Shown: piece by piece, positions 8,467-16,895 of the stretch
Layout: every line of letters begins with the position of its first letter
Position numbering within the stretch: the first letter of the stretch is position 1
Source of the DNA: Thermomonas aquatica
GTDB taxonomy: Bacteria > Pseudomonadota > Gammaproteobacteria > Xanthomonadales > Xanthomonadaceae
DNA length: 64,000 bases
Direction of reading: 5' to 3'
Assembly (NCBI RefSeq): GCF_006337105.1
Contig: NZ_CP040871.1
Span: 2,808,501-2,872,500, forward strand
Program-made: the position numbers and the translations under genes
Notes under the pieces: generated by a model
The model's input: the letters and a program-made list of their open reading frames with translations, nothing else
The model's database searches: none
What the model was told of the DNA's origin: nothing

Positions 8467-10272
8467 ATGTCTTCCGATCCTTTCGGCCGAGATGCCGATG
8501 GCCTGTCCAAGCCTTCGCGGCGGCGATTCGTGCAGGGCCTGGCGGCCGGCGGTGCGATCGCCGGCCTCGGCCTGTGGCCGAAACCCGCCTGGGCATTGAA
8601 AGGGCCCGGCAACGCCAACGTGCTGTCCGGCACCGAGTTCGACCTCACCATCGGCGAGACGCCGATGGCGTTCACCGGGCGCGTGCGCAGCGCGGTCACC
8701 GTCAACGGCTCGCTGCCCGCGCCCGTGCTGCGCTGGCGCGAGGGCAGCACGGTGAACCTGCGGGTGTCCAATGCGCTGCCGGCCGGCTCGGTCCACGGCC
8801 ACGAAACCTCGATCCATTGGCACGGGATCCTGCTGCCCGCCAACATGGACGGGGTGCCGGGCTTGAGCTTCGACGGCATCCATCGCGGCCAGACGTACCG
8901 GTACCGCTTCGATGTCCGCCAGGGCGGCACCTACTGGTACCACAGCCATTCCGGCTTCCAGGAGCAGGCCGGCCTGTACGGCGCGCTGATCATCGATCCG
9001 GTCGAGCCCGAACCGTTCGCCTACGACCGCGATTACGTGGTGCTGCTGTCCGACTGGACCGACCTCGATCCACGGCGGTTGTTCTCGCGGCTGAAGAAGA
9101 TGCCGATGTACGACAACCATGCGCTGCGCACGGTCGGCGACTTCATGCGCGATGCCGGACGCGACGGCCTGGCGGCGACGCTCGCGGATCGCAGGCAGTG
9201 GGGCAGGATGCGGATGTCGCCGACCGACCTGTCGGATGTCAACGCGAACACCTACACCTACCTGCTCAACGGCAGCACCTCGCTGGGCAACTGGACCGGC
9301 CTGTTCCGCGGCGGCGAGAAGCTCCGCCTGCGTTTCATCAACGGCTCGGCGATGACCCATTTCGACGTGCGCATCCCCGGCCTGAAGATGACCGTGGTCG
9401 CCGCCGATGGCCAGTACGTGCACCCGGTGACGGTCGACGAGTTCCGCATCGCCACCGCCGAGACCTACGACGTGATCGTCGAGCCCTCCGGCCAGGACGC
9501 GTTCACCATTTTCGCCCAGGACATGGGCCGCACCGGCTACGTCGCCGGCACGCTGGCGGTGCGCGAAGGCCTGCGCGCGCCGGTCCCGCCGGTCGATCCG
9601 CGCCCGCTGCTGAGCATGGCCGACATGGGGCATGGCGGCATGGCCGCGGCCAAGGCCGGCGAGATGGCCTGCGGCGCGAACATGGGCATGCCGGGCATGG
9701 ACCACGGCGCGAAGCCCGGCATGGGGCATGGCGCCGGCATGCAGTCGCACCCGGCCAGCGAAACCGGCAACCCGCTGGTCGACATGCAGGCGATGTCGCC
9801 GGTGGCGAAACTCGACGATCCCGGCATCGGCCTGCGCGACAACGGGCGCAAGGCGCTGAGCTATTCGATGCTCAAGAGCGCGTTCGACGATCCGGACGGC
9901 CGCGAGCCGGGACGCGAGATCGAACTGCACCTGACCGGCCACATGGAACGTTTCGCCTGGAGTTTCGACGGCCGCAAGTTCGCCGATGCCGAACCGCTGC
10001 GCCTCAACTACGGCGAGCGCCTGCGCATCGTGCTGGTCAACGACACGATGATGACCCACCCGATCCACCTGCATGGCATGTGGAGCGACCTGGAGGACGC
10101 GCAGGGCGGGTTCCTGGTGCGCAAGCACACCATCGACATGCCGCCCGGCAGCAGGCGCAGCTACCGCGTCCGCGCCGACGCGCTGGGCGACTGGGCCTAC
10201 CACTGCCACCTGCTGTACCACATGGAGGCGGGGATGATGCGCACGGTGCGGGTCGGGGAGGGCATCGCATGA
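8467..10272 (+). CDS. copA: CopA multicopper oxidase, copper resistance
   Basis: 601 residues. A twin-arginine signal SRRRFVQGLAAGG (about 17-29) directs folded export to the periplasm. Copper-site motifs are complete: HWHG (His117, His119), YWYHSHSG (His159, His161), HPIHLHG (His531, 534, 536) and HCHLLYHMEAGMM (His579, Cys580, His581, His585, Met590). The region near residues 382-430 is Met/His rich (MADMGHGGM..., GMPGMDHG), as in CopA/PcoA copper-tolerance oxidases, and probably binds extra Cu(I). It should oxidise Cu(I) to the less toxic Cu(II). copB begins within its stop codon, and copL lies upstream. Confidence 0.96.
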   Translation: MSSDPFGRDADGLSKPSRRRFVQGLAAGGAIAGLGLWPKPAWALKGPGNANVLSGTEFDLTIGETPMAFTGRVRSAVTVNGSLPAPVLRWREGSTVNLRVSNALPAGSVHGHETSIHWHGILLPANMDGVPGLSFDGIHRGQTYRYRFDVRQGGTYWYHSHSGFQEQAGLYGALIIDPVEPEPFAYDRDYVVLLSDWTDLDPRRLFSRLKKMPMYDNHALRTVGDFMRDAGRDGLAATLADRRQWGRMRMSPTDLSDVNANTYTYLLNGSTSLGNWTGLFRGGEKLRLRFINGSAMTHFDVRIPGLKMTVVAADGQYVHPVTVDEFRIATAETYDVIVEPSGQDAFTIFAQDMGRTGYVAGTLAVREGLRAPVPPVDPRPLLSMADMGHGGMAAAKAGEMACGANMGMPGMDHGAKPGMGHGAGMQSHPASETGNPLVDMQAMSPVAKLDDPGIGLRDNGRKALSYSMLKSAFDDPDGREPGREIELHLTGHMERFAWSFDGRKFADAEPLRLNYGERLRIVLVNDTMMTHPIHLHGMWSDLEDAQGGFLVRKHTIDMPPGSRRSYRVRADALGDWAYHCHLLYHMEAGMMRTVRVGEGIA

Positions 10273-11237
10273 AGACCCTGGCGACAGGCCTGTTCGGGCT
10301 CGCGCTGCTGTCGGCGACGCCGGCATTCGCGCAGCAGGCGGATCACTCGAAGATGGACCACTCGAAGATGGATCGCGCTGCGCCGGCGGCGAAAGCCGAA
10401 CCCGCGCGGGATGCGCGGGCGCCGGCTGCGCAAACGGCGATCGAGCATGCGCAGATGGATCACTCGAGCATGGGCCATGACATGTCCGGCATGCAGGGCA
10501 TGGCGATGCCGCGCGCCGACGGCCGGCCCGCCACCCCGGTCCCGCCGCCCACCGACGCCGATCGCGCGGCGGCGGTGCCGCCTGCGGGCGGACACGCGAT
10601 GCACGGCACCACGCGGCAGTACTACGTGCTGTTCAATCGCCTCGAGGGATTCGACGCCGGGCCCGGCAGCGGCCAGGCATGGGAAGCGCGCGGCTGGGTC
10701 GGCGGCGACCGCAGCAAGCTCTGGCTGCGCAGCGAAGGCGAGCGCAGCGGCGGGCACGCCGAAAGCGCGGATCTGGAAGTGCTGTACGGGCGCGCGTTCG
10801 CCCGCTGGTGGGAGGTCGTGGCCGGCATGCGCCACGACTTCAAGCCGGGCGCCGCGCAGGACTTCGTGGCGGTGGGCGTGCAGGGGCTGGCGCCGTACAA
10901 GTTCGAGGTCGCGGCCACCGCCTACCTCGGCCGGTCCGGGCAGGCCGGCGCGCGGCTCGAAGTCGAATACGAAACGCGGCTGAGCGATCGCTGGATCCTG
11001 CAGCCGCTGCTCGAACTCGAATTCCATGGCAAGGACGACGCGCGGCGCGGCATCGGTTCCGGACTGGGCACGGCGGAGGCGGGCGCGCGCCTGCGTTGCG
11101 AGGTCACCCGCCAGTTCGCGCCCTACATCGGCATCGTCCATGAGCGGGCGTTCGGCCGCACCTCGGGCATGCGCCGCGCCGCCGGCGAAGAGGTCCGGGA
11201 TACCCGCTTGGTCGCGGGCCTCCGCTTCTGGTTCTGA
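10269..11237 (+). CDS. copB: CopB copper resistance outer-membrane protein
   Basis: 322 residues, overlapping copA by 4 nt. A signal peptide ends near TPAFA-QQ. The mature N-terminus has short Met/His repeats (DHSKMDHSKMD, HAQMDHSSMGHDM), typical copper-binding leaders of CopB. The C-terminal 210 residues (from about TTRQYYVLFNRLEGFD) form the CopB/PcoB beta-barrel domain and end in LRFWF, an aromatic terminus used for outer-membrane insertion. With CopA it gives periplasmic and outer-membrane copper sequestration. Its 3' end faces the 3' end of hvfC, 48 bp away; no strong hairpin was seen between them. Confidence 0.93.
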   Translation: MKTLATGLFGLALLSATPAFAQQADHSKMDHSKMDRAAPAAKAEPARDARAPAAQTAIEHAQMDHSSMGHDMSGMQGMAMPRADGRPATPVPPPTDADRAAAVPPAGGHAMHGTTRQYYVLFNRLEGFDAGPGSGQAWEARGWVGGDRSKLWLRSEGERSGGHAESADLEVLYGRAFARWWEVVAGMRHDFKPGAAQDFVAVGVQGLAPYKFEVAATAYLGRSGQAGARLEVEYETRLSDRWILQPLLELEFHGKDDARRGIGSGLGTAEAGARLRCEVTRQFAPYIGIVHERAFGRTSGMRRAAGEEVRDTRLVAGLRFWF

Positions 11238-11285
11238 GCGGAGAACCGCGCCGCGCCGCGTTGCGGGTCGAGCGCGAACGACCCG

Positions 11286-12026
11286 CTATGCGCGGGTGCC
11301 GGGCAGCACGCCTTCGGCATGCAGGCGTGCCAGCATCGGCACGGCATCGTGCAGGAAGGCGTCGAAGTCGGCTTGCCCGGCGTCATCGGCCAGGCGAAGC
11401 AAGAGCTCGCGTCCACTGCGCCCCGGGTTCGCGCCGATCAGCTCCAGCAATCGGTACAGCAGTGGCGACAGCTTGGAGAAATGCACGCGGCCATCGGATT
11501 CGCGGCGCAACAGGATCAGGGTCGGTTCTGCCGGCGCGGCCGTCGGTTGATGCTCCGGCCCGATGCGGTCCACCGGCCAGCGATAGGCCAACGGCCAGGC
11601 CAGCGGCGACAGCAACGGCACGCCATCGAGCAGGTCGCCGTGCGCATCGTGCGCCGGCATCGGGGCATCGCTGAGCTGCAGGCCGAGTTCGGCCCATTCG
11701 TAATGCGCGAGCTCCGCCAGCCACGGGCGCCGTGGATCGGGTTCGGCTTCGATGTGGGCGATGAGTTCGCGGCCCAGCTCGGTGAACAGCGGCGTCCGGC
11801 TGTGGTGGCGGGCGAGGAAGCCGCGCAGCAGCGCCTGCCAGCCGGCATCGCCCAGGGTCTTGCGGATCACCGGGAAACCGCCGGCCAGCAAGCCGTCCAG
11901 GTTGTTGTAGACCAGGTCGCTGTAGATCTTGAGGCGGCGGGCCTCGATGCCGGGCGGCCCGGCGTGCGCATCCGGATCGCGCACGTGCTGGGCCATCGCC
12001 TCGAATTGTTCGCGCAGGCGGCTCAT
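11286..12026 (-). CDS. hvfC: HvfC/BufC-type DUF2063 protein, partner of the DUF692 enzyme
   Basis: 246 residues with an N-terminal DUF2063 helical domain ([14 protein letters not shown] ... [28 protein letters not shown], about residues 5-60) and a winged-helix-like C-terminus. DUF2063 proteins form a complex with DUF692 iron enzymes and present the precursor peptide to them (MbnC, HvfC and BufC are the known cases). The gene overlaps hvfB by 4 nt, and it closes the operon. No DoxX-like hvfD/bufD follows; the next gene is the convergent copB. Confidence 0.87.
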   Translation of the reverse strand: MSRLREQFEAMAQHVRDPDAHAGPPGIEARRLKIYSDLVYNNLDGLLAGGFPVIRKTLGDAGWQALLRGFLARHHSRTPLFTELGRELIAHIEAEPDPRRPWLAELAHYEWAELGLQLSDAPMPAHDAHGDLLDGVPLLSPLAWPLAYRWPVDRIGPEHQPTAAPAEPTLILLRRESDGRVHFSKLSPLLYRLLELIGANPGRSGRELLLRLADDAGQADFDAFLHDAVPMLARLHAEGVLPGTRA

Positions 12027-12847
12027 GCGGGCTGCACCTGCAGGTCGCGGATGCGTTGCACTTCGTCCAGCAACACCGGCAACGGCGGGAAGTTGAAGTC
12101 GCGCTCCAGCAGCGTGGGGCGCACGCCGTGCACGCGGTAGGCATGCGCCAGCAGGCCCCAGACGGCGTCCTTCACCGGCGTGCCGTGGGTGTCGATCTTG
12201 AGGTCATCGGCCTCGTCGTAGTGGCCGGCGACGTGGTAGCTGGCGATGCGCGCGGTCGGCATCGCGTCGATGAAGCCGTGCGCATCGTAGCCGTGGTTGA
12301 TGGCATTGACGTGGACGTTGTTGACGTCCAGCAGCAGGTCGCAGTCGGCCTCGCGCAGCACGGCGTCGACGAATTCCACTTCGCTCAAGGCCTGGAACGG
12401 CGCGGCGTAGTAGCTCACGTTCTCGATCGCGATGCGCCGGCCCAGTGCGTCCTGCACGTCGCGGATGCGCGCGGCGACGTGGCGCACGGCTTCGTCGGTG
12501 AACGGGATCGGCAGCAGGTCGTAGAGATGGCCGTCCGCGCTGCAGTAGCTGAGGTGCTCGCTGTACAGCGCGGTCTGGTGGCGTTCGAGGAAATCGCGGG
12601 TCTTGCGCAGGAATGCCATGTCCAGCGGATCCGGCCCGCCCAGCGACAGCGACAGGCCGTGGCAGCTCAGCGGATGCCGCGAGGACAGCATGGCGAGCTT
12701 GTCGCCCAGCCCGCCACCGACGCCGATCCAGTTGTCCGGCGCGCATTCCAGAAAATCGAAGGCGCCCGCGGGCGCCTCGATCAACGCGTCGATCAGCGCG
12801 CGGCGCAGGCCGAGGCCCGCGCTGCGCATCGGCAATGCCTCAGGCAT
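12023..12847 (-). CDS. hvfB: HvfB/BufB-type DUF692 multinuclear iron oxidase (MNIO)
   Basis: 274 residues of the DUF692 (UPF0276) TIM-barrel family. Visible family blocks are [55 protein letters not shown] and YHVAGHYD, which together supply the His, Asp, Glu and Asn ligands of the iron site. Characterised members (MbnB, HvfB, BufB) oxidise cysteines of precursor peptides, giving oxazolone/thioamide or thiooxazole groups. It starts 6 nt after hvfA, whose EGKCG repeats are the expected substrate, and overlaps hvfC by 4 nt. An alternative in-frame ATG is at 12829. Confidence 0.92.
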   Translation of the reverse strand: MPEALPMRSAGLGLRRALIDALIEAPAGAFDFLECAPDNWIGVGGGLGDKLAMLSSRHPLSCHGLSLSLGGPDPLDMAFLRKTRDFLERHQTALYSEHLSYCSADGHLYDLLPIPFTDEAVRHVAARIRDVQDALGRRIAIENVSYYAAPFQALSEVEFVDAVLREADCDLLLDVNNVHVNAINHGYDAHGFIDAMPTARIASYHVAGHYDEADDLKIDTHGTPVKDAVWGLLAHAYRVHGVRPTLLERDFNFPPLPVLLDEVQRIRDLQVQPA

Positions 12848-12853
12848 GCGCGG

Positions 12854-13366
12854 TCAGTTGGAACCGCCGCACTTGCCCTCGCCGCATTTGCCTTCGCCGC
12901 ACTTGCCCTCGGCCTTGGCCTTGCCGGCGTCCTGCGCCGGCATGTCCTTCATCGCGGCATGGTGCTGGTCCATCTCGGCCTGGGTGATGAAGCCATCGCC
13001 GTCGATGTCGTGGGCGGCGAACTTCTCCTCCATGCCCTTGTGCGCGGCATCGAACTCGGCGCGCGACAGGCGGCCGTCCTTGTCCGCGTCCATGTCCGCC
13101 ATGGCGTGGTGCTTGCCGGGATTGGGCTTGCCGACGGAGGCGCCACTGCCCTTGGCGGCAGCCTGGTCGCCGCCGCACTTGCCCTCGCCGCATTTGCCTT
13201 CGCCGCACTTGCCTTCGGCGGCCTTGGCTTCGGCCTTGGGGGCATCCTGCATGTAGCCGCTGGCCATCGCCTGCATCGAGAACAGCGAACCGGCGACCAG
13301 GGTGCCGGTGGCGACGGCGGCGCCGATCGCCAGGGCGACCGGCTTGTTGGTTTTGGACTGTGACAT
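12854..13366 (-). CDS. hvfA: HvfA/bufferin-type RiPP precursor with two EF-hands and six EGKCG units
   Basis: The 170-residue precursor starts with a signal segment ending near MQAMASG (about residue 36). Residues 51-65 are three tandem EGKCG units (Cys54, 59, 64). Residues 93-104 (DADKDGRLSRAE) and 120-131 (DIDGDGFITQAE) are two canonical EF-hand loops with all acidic positions present. Residues 153-167 are a second EGKCG triplet (Cys156, 161, 166). EGKCG is the known substrate motif of DUF692 enzymes in HvfA and bufferin precursors, where Cys is converted to a metal-binding group. The start was taken at MSQSKT rather than 8 codons upstream. It leads the hvfABC operon, and a TAGGAT -10-like box (13405-13410, minus strand) lies upstream. 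The EF-hand insertion is unusual. Confidence 0.9.
   Translation of the reverse strand: MSQSKTNKPVALAIGAAVATGTLVAGSLFSMQAMASGYMQDAPKAEAKAAEGKCGEGKCGEGKCGGDQAAAKGSGASVGKPNPGKHHAMADMDADKDGRLSRAEFDAAHKGMEEKFAAHDIDGDGFITQAEMDQHHAAMKDMPAQDAGKAKAEGKCGEGKCGEGKCGGSN
12864..12907. repeat. 44-bp exact direct repeat, copy A (3' EGKCG block of hvfA)
   Basis: These 44 bases are identical to 13170-13213, 306 bp away (102 codons, in frame). They encode the C-terminal EGKCG triplet of hvfA. Identity at third codon positions points to recent duplication or gene conversion rather than independent selection on the peptide. Confidence 0.95.
13170..13213. repeat. 44-bp exact direct repeat, copy B (5' EGKCG block of hvfA)
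   Basis: Exact partner of 12864-12907. It encodes the N-terminal EGKCG triplet of hvfA and diverges at the next base (T here, C in copy A, plus strand). Confidence 0.95.
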
Positions 13367-13469
13367 GGCAACTCCGGCGCGTCGGCGCATCGTGGTGTGC
13401 CGGCATCCTACCGCGCGGACGGCGCTGCCGCGACTTGCCCGAAGGCATCCATGCGGCGGATCGGTGCGT

Positions 13470-14171
13470 TCACACCACCGTGGTGCTGCTTTCGTCGCGC
13501 TTGTCGCGCGGCGGCATCAGTTCCTCGCCGTGGATCAGGAACCACACGTTCTCGGCGATGTTGGTGGCGTGGTCGCCGATCCGCTCCAGGTTCTTGGCCA
13601 TGAACAGCAGGTGCGTGCACGGGGTGATCGCGCGCGCGTCTTCCATCATGTAGGTCAGCAGTTCTCGGAACAGGCCGGTGTACAGGGTGTCCAGTTCGGC
13701 GTCGTTGGCGCGCACGCGCAGGGCGGCATCGCCGTCGCGCTGGACGTAGGCATCGAGCACCTCGCGCACCTGGCGCGCGGCCATGCGGCCGAGCGCGTCC
13801 AGGCCGCGGGTGTGCGGCAGCGGCGGGCTCAGGTTCAGCGCCATCGAACGCTTGGCGATGTTGGCGGCGAGGTCGCCGATGCGCTCGATGTCCGAGGCCA
13901 CCCGCAACGCAGCCAGGATCACCCGCAGGTCCGTAGCCATCGGGCCGCGGCGGATTAGCCGGATCACGTCGTGGTTGACTTGCTGCTCCATTGCGTCGAT
14001 CGCCTCGTCGTTGCCGATCACGCGCTCGGCGGCCTTGTCGTCGCGGCGTTCGACCACGTCGAGCGCGGCATCCAGTTGCGCCACCGACATCTGGCCCATG
14101 CGGATCAGTTCGTCGAGCAGGGCGGCCTGCTCCTGGTCGTAGCTCTTGACGATGTGGTTGTGCTCGTTCAT
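13470..14171 (-). CDS. phoU: PhoU, phosphate signalling protein
   Basis: 233 residues of all-helical PhoU, with two repeats carrying the metal-binding signatures: NDEAIDAMEQQVNHDVIRL and RVASDIERIGDLAANIAKR in the first, ANDAELDTLYTGLFRELLTY and KNLERIGDHATNIAENVWF in the second. PhoU links the Pst transporter to PhoR and keeps the Pho regulon off when phosphate is plentiful. Its ATG overlaps the pstB stop, and it ends the pst operon. The gap to hvfA is 103 bp with no clear terminator. Confidence 0.97.
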   Translation of the reverse strand: MNEHNHIVKSYDQEQAALLDELIRMGQMSVAQLDAALDVVERRDDKAAERVIGNDEAIDAMEQQVNHDVIRLIRRGPMATDLRVILAALRVASDIERIGDLAANIAKRSMALNLSPPLPHTRGLDALGRMAARQVREVLDAYVQRDGDAALRVRANDAELDTLYTGLFRELLTYMMEDARAITPCTHLLFMAKNLERIGDHATNIAENVWFLIHGEELMPPRDKRDESSTTVV

Positions 14172-15013
14172 CAGCCGAAACGTCCCGTGATGTAGTCCTC
14201 GGTCTGCTGCTTCGAGGGGTTGGAGAAGATCTGCTCGGTGGCGCCGTGCTCGACCAGGTCGCCCAGGTACATGAAGGCGGTGTAGTCGGACACGCGCGCG
14301 GCCTGCTGCATGTTGTGGGTCACGATCATGATCGTGAAGTCCTGCTTGAGCTCCTCGACCAGCTGTTCGATGCGGCTGGTGGAGATCGGGTCCAGCGCCG
14401 AGGTCGGTTCGTCGAGCAGCAGCACGTCCGGGCGCAGTGCGACCGCGCGGGCGATGCACAGGCGCTGCTGCTGGCCGCCGGAGAGGCCGAGGCCGCTGGT
14501 CTTCAGCTTGTCCTTCACTTCGTCCCACAGCGCGGCCTGGCGCAGCGCCTGCTCGACGCGCGCGTCCATGTCGGCCTTGCCCAGGCGCTCGTGGTGGCGG
14601 ATGCCGTAGGCCACGTTCTCGTAGATCGTCATCGGGAACGGCACCGGCTTCTGGAACACCATGCCGACCTTGCTGCGCAGGCGGTTCATCGGGTACTTGG
14701 CATCGAGGATGTTCTCGCCGTCCAGCAGCACCTCGCCCTTGGCCTCCAGCTTCGGGTAGAGCGCATAGATGCGGTTGAACACGCGCAGCAGGGTGGACTT
14801 GCCGCAGCCGGACGGGCCGATCAGCGCGGTGACGCGCTTTTCCGGCACCTCCAGGTTGATGTGCTTGACCGCGTGGAACCTGTCGTACCAGAAGTTCAGG
14901 TCGCGCGCGGCGATCTTCACCGGCGGCGCCAGCGGCAGGGCGGCGTCGCGCACGGCGGCGGCGACGGAAAGGCGTGCATCGTTCATGGGATCGATCCGCG
15001 GGAAGTTAGTCAT
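14171..15013 (-). CDS. pstB: PstB, phosphate ABC transporter ATPase
   Basis: 280 residues with a single nucleotide-binding domain: Walker [11 protein letters not shown]-loop [20 protein letters not shown], signature [14 protein letters not shown], Walker [15 protein letters not shown] and the switch His in IVTHNMQQA. KPVPFPMSIYxNV is specific to PstB. Two starts are possible (15013 and the ATG at 14986); the first ten residues are not conserved in the family, so the shorter form of 271 residues may be real. The stop codon overlaps the start of phoU. Confidence 0.97.
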   Translation of the reverse strand: MTNFPRIDPMNDARLSVAAAVRDAALPLAPPVKIAARDLNFWYDRFHAVKHINLEVPEKRVTALIGPSGCGKSTLLRVFNRIYALYPKLEAKGEVLLDGENILDAKYPMNRLRSKVGMVFQKPVPFPMTIYENVAYGIRHHERLGKADMDARVEQALRQAALWDEVKDKLKTSGLGLSGGQQQRLCIARAVALRPDVLLLDEPTSALDPISTSRIEQLVEELKQDFTIMIVTHNMQQAARVSDYTAFMYLGDLVEHGATEQIFSNPSKQQTEDYITGRFG

Positions 15014-15902
15014 TTGCGACTTTGTTGCGCAGTAGCAAGGTGCGCGCGATCAGGCTGATGGCCAGCACGAACAGGGTCACAAGCAGCGCGCCGGCCCAGG
15101 CCAGGTGCTCCCAGTTCTCGAAGCCGGAGCCTGCGAACTTGTACATCACCAGCGGCACCGCGCTCATCGCGCCGGTGACGTCGAGGCTGAAGAACTCGTT
15201 GCCGAAGGCGGTGAACAGCAGCGGCGCGGTCTCGCCGGAGATGCGGGCGAGCGCGAGCAGCACGCCGGTGACGATGCCGGGCAGGGCGCTGCGGTACAGC
15301 ACCTGCATGGTCACCTTCCACTGCGGCACGCCCAGCGACAGCGCGGCTTCGCGCATCTGCACCGGCACCAGCCGCAGCATCTCGTCGGTGGTGCGCACCA
15401 CCACCGGCAGCACGATGAAGGCCAGCGCCAGCGCGCCGCCGATCGCGGAGAAATTGCCGCCGGTCTGCATCACGAACGCCGCGTAGACGAACAGGCCGAG
15501 CACGATCGACGGCGCCGACAGCAGGATGTCGTTGACGAAGCGCACCACCGTGCCGAGCTTGCGGTTGTTGCCGACTTCGGCCAGCCAGGTGCCGGCGGCG
15601 ATGCCGAGCGGCGTGCCGATCGCCACGCCCATGCCGCACATCAGCAGGGACCCGACGATGGCGTTGCGCAGGCCGCCGGCTTCCATCGGCGGCGGCTGGT
15701 CCTGGGTGAACAGCGACGGGCCGAGGTGGGCCAGGCCCTTGGCCAGCAGCGTCCACAGGATCCAGCCGAGGAAGGCCAGGCCGAACAGCGCGGCGGCGCA
15801 GGCCAGCGCGATCGCGATGATGTTGGTGATGCCGCGGCGCCGATACAGCGCGCTGCGCGCCTTGTCGCGGGCCATCGAAGCGGGAGCCGTCGCGGCGCTC
15901 AT
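15006..15902 (-). CDS. pstA: PstA, phosphate ABC transporter permease
   Basis: 298 residues with six membrane segments. The cytoplasmic EAA loop is [21 protein letters not shown], and the family motif [20 protein letters not shown] follows. The ATG at 15902 overlaps the pstC stop by 4 nt, and the 3' end overlaps pstB. With PstC it forms the inner-membrane phosphate channel. Confidence 0.96.
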   Translation of the reverse strand: MSAATAPASMARDKARSALYRRRGITNIIAIALACAAALFGLAFLGWILWTLLAKGLAHLGPSLFTQDQPPPMEAGGLRNAIVGSLLMCGMGVAIGTPLGIAAGTWLAEVGNNRKLGTVVRFVNDILLSAPSIVLGLFVYAAFVMQTGGNFSAIGGALALAFIVLPVVVRTTDEMLRLVPVQMREAALSLGVPQWKVTMQVLYRSALPGIVTGVLLALARISGETAPLLFTAFGNEFFSLDVTGAMSAVPLVMYKFAGSGFENWEHLAWAGALLVTLFVLAISLIARTLLLRNKVAND

Positions 15903-16861
15903 CGGTTGCCCTCCTTGCGTGCCAGCTGCATCAGCATCAGGCGGGCGATCGCCAGCACCACGAAGGTCACGATGAACAGCACGAAGCCGAGCAGCAGCAG
16001 CGCGGCGCGGTAGGTTTCGGTGGCCTCGCCGAAATCGTTGGCGATCAGCGCGGCGATGGTGGTGGACGGTTCCAGCAACGACTTGGTGAAGCCGACGCTG
16101 TTGCCGATCACGAAGGCCACCGCCATGGTCTCGCCGAGCGCGCGCCCCAGGCCGAGGAACACGCCGCCGATCACCGCCGAGCGGGTGTACGGCAACACGA
16201 TGTCCCAGCTCACTTCCCACTTGGTCGCGCCCAGCGCGTAGGCCGATTCCTTCAGCCGCGACGGCACGGTCAGGAACACCTCGCGCATCACCGAGGAGAT
16301 GAACGGGATCACCATGATCGACAGCACGATGCCGGAGGTCAGCATGCCGGCGCCGATCGGCGGGCCCTGGAACAGCGGGCCGATCAGCGCCAGCGGGCCG
16401 ACGTGGTCGTTGAGCCAGGGGATCAGCGATTCGCGCATCACCGGCATCAGCACGAAGAAGCCCCACATGCCGTAGATGATCGAAGGCACGCCGGCCAGCA
16501 GTTCGATCGCGGTGCCCACCGGGGTGCGCAGCCAGCGCGGCGCGACCTCGGTCAGGAAGAAGGCGATGCCGAAGCTCACCGGCACCGCGATCAGCATGGC
16601 GATGATCGCGGTGACCACGGTGCCGTAGATCGGCACCAGCGCGCCGTACTTGTCCTCGACCGGGTTCCAGTCGGTGGAGAAGAAGAAGTCCAGGCCTTCG
16701 CTGGCCAGCACGCTGCGGCCGCCCCACAGCATCGACAGCGCGGCGCCGGCCAGGGTGACCAATACGAACACGGCGGTGGCGGTCAGCAGCCAGCGGAACA
16801 GGCGGTCGTTGCGCGCGTCGACGATGTCGCGCGCCGACGCGGGAAGGGCGGTGGCATTCAT
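15899..16861 (-). CDS. pstC: PstC, phosphate ABC transporter permease
   Basis: 320 residues. The N-terminus precedes the first membrane segment (WLLTATAVFVLVTLAGAAL). Family blocks are LAGVPSIIYGMWGFFVL, the EAA loop RLKESAYALGATKWEVSWD and GRALGETMAVAFVIGN. PstC pairs with PstA. It begins 34 bp after the upstream lipoprotein-type pstS and overlaps pstA by 4 nt, so pstS-C-A-B-phoU reads as one operon. Confidence 0.96.
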   Translation of the reverse strand: MNATALPASARDIVDARNDRLFRWLLTATAVFVLVTLAGAALSMLWGGRSVLASEGLDFFFSTDWNPVEDKYGALVPIYGTVVTAIIAMLIAVPVSFGIAFFLTEVAPRWLRTPVGTAIELLAGVPSIIYGMWGFFVLMPVMRESLIPWLNDHVGPLALIGPLFQGPPIGAGMLTSGIVLSIMVIPFISSVMREVFLTVPSRLKESAYALGATKWEVSWDIVLPYTRSAVIGGVFLGLGRALGETMAVAFVIGNSVGFTKSLLEPSTTIAALIANDFGEATETYRAALLLLGFVLFIVTFVVLAIARLMLMQLARKEGNR

Positions 16862-16895
16862 GCGTGGTCTCGGCTCGATGGGGGACTGGGCGCGC

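Noticed and set aside
6182..8596. Long antisense open frame of about 800 codons opposite the sorbosone-dehydrogenase and copL region
   Set aside because: High-GC genomes leave long stop-free antisense frames. It is Arg/Ala/Gly-rich, lacks family motifs, and covers recognised genes on the other strand.
11238..11285. DoxX-like hvfD/bufD gene in the hvf operon
   Set aside because: Only 48 bp separate hvfC from copB, and no membrane gene follows.
12603..13256. Plus-strand frame with HLPSPHLPS repeats
   Set aside because: It is the antisense reading of the hvfA EGKCG repeats and hvfB, which have operon overlaps, motifs and a signal peptide on the minus strand.
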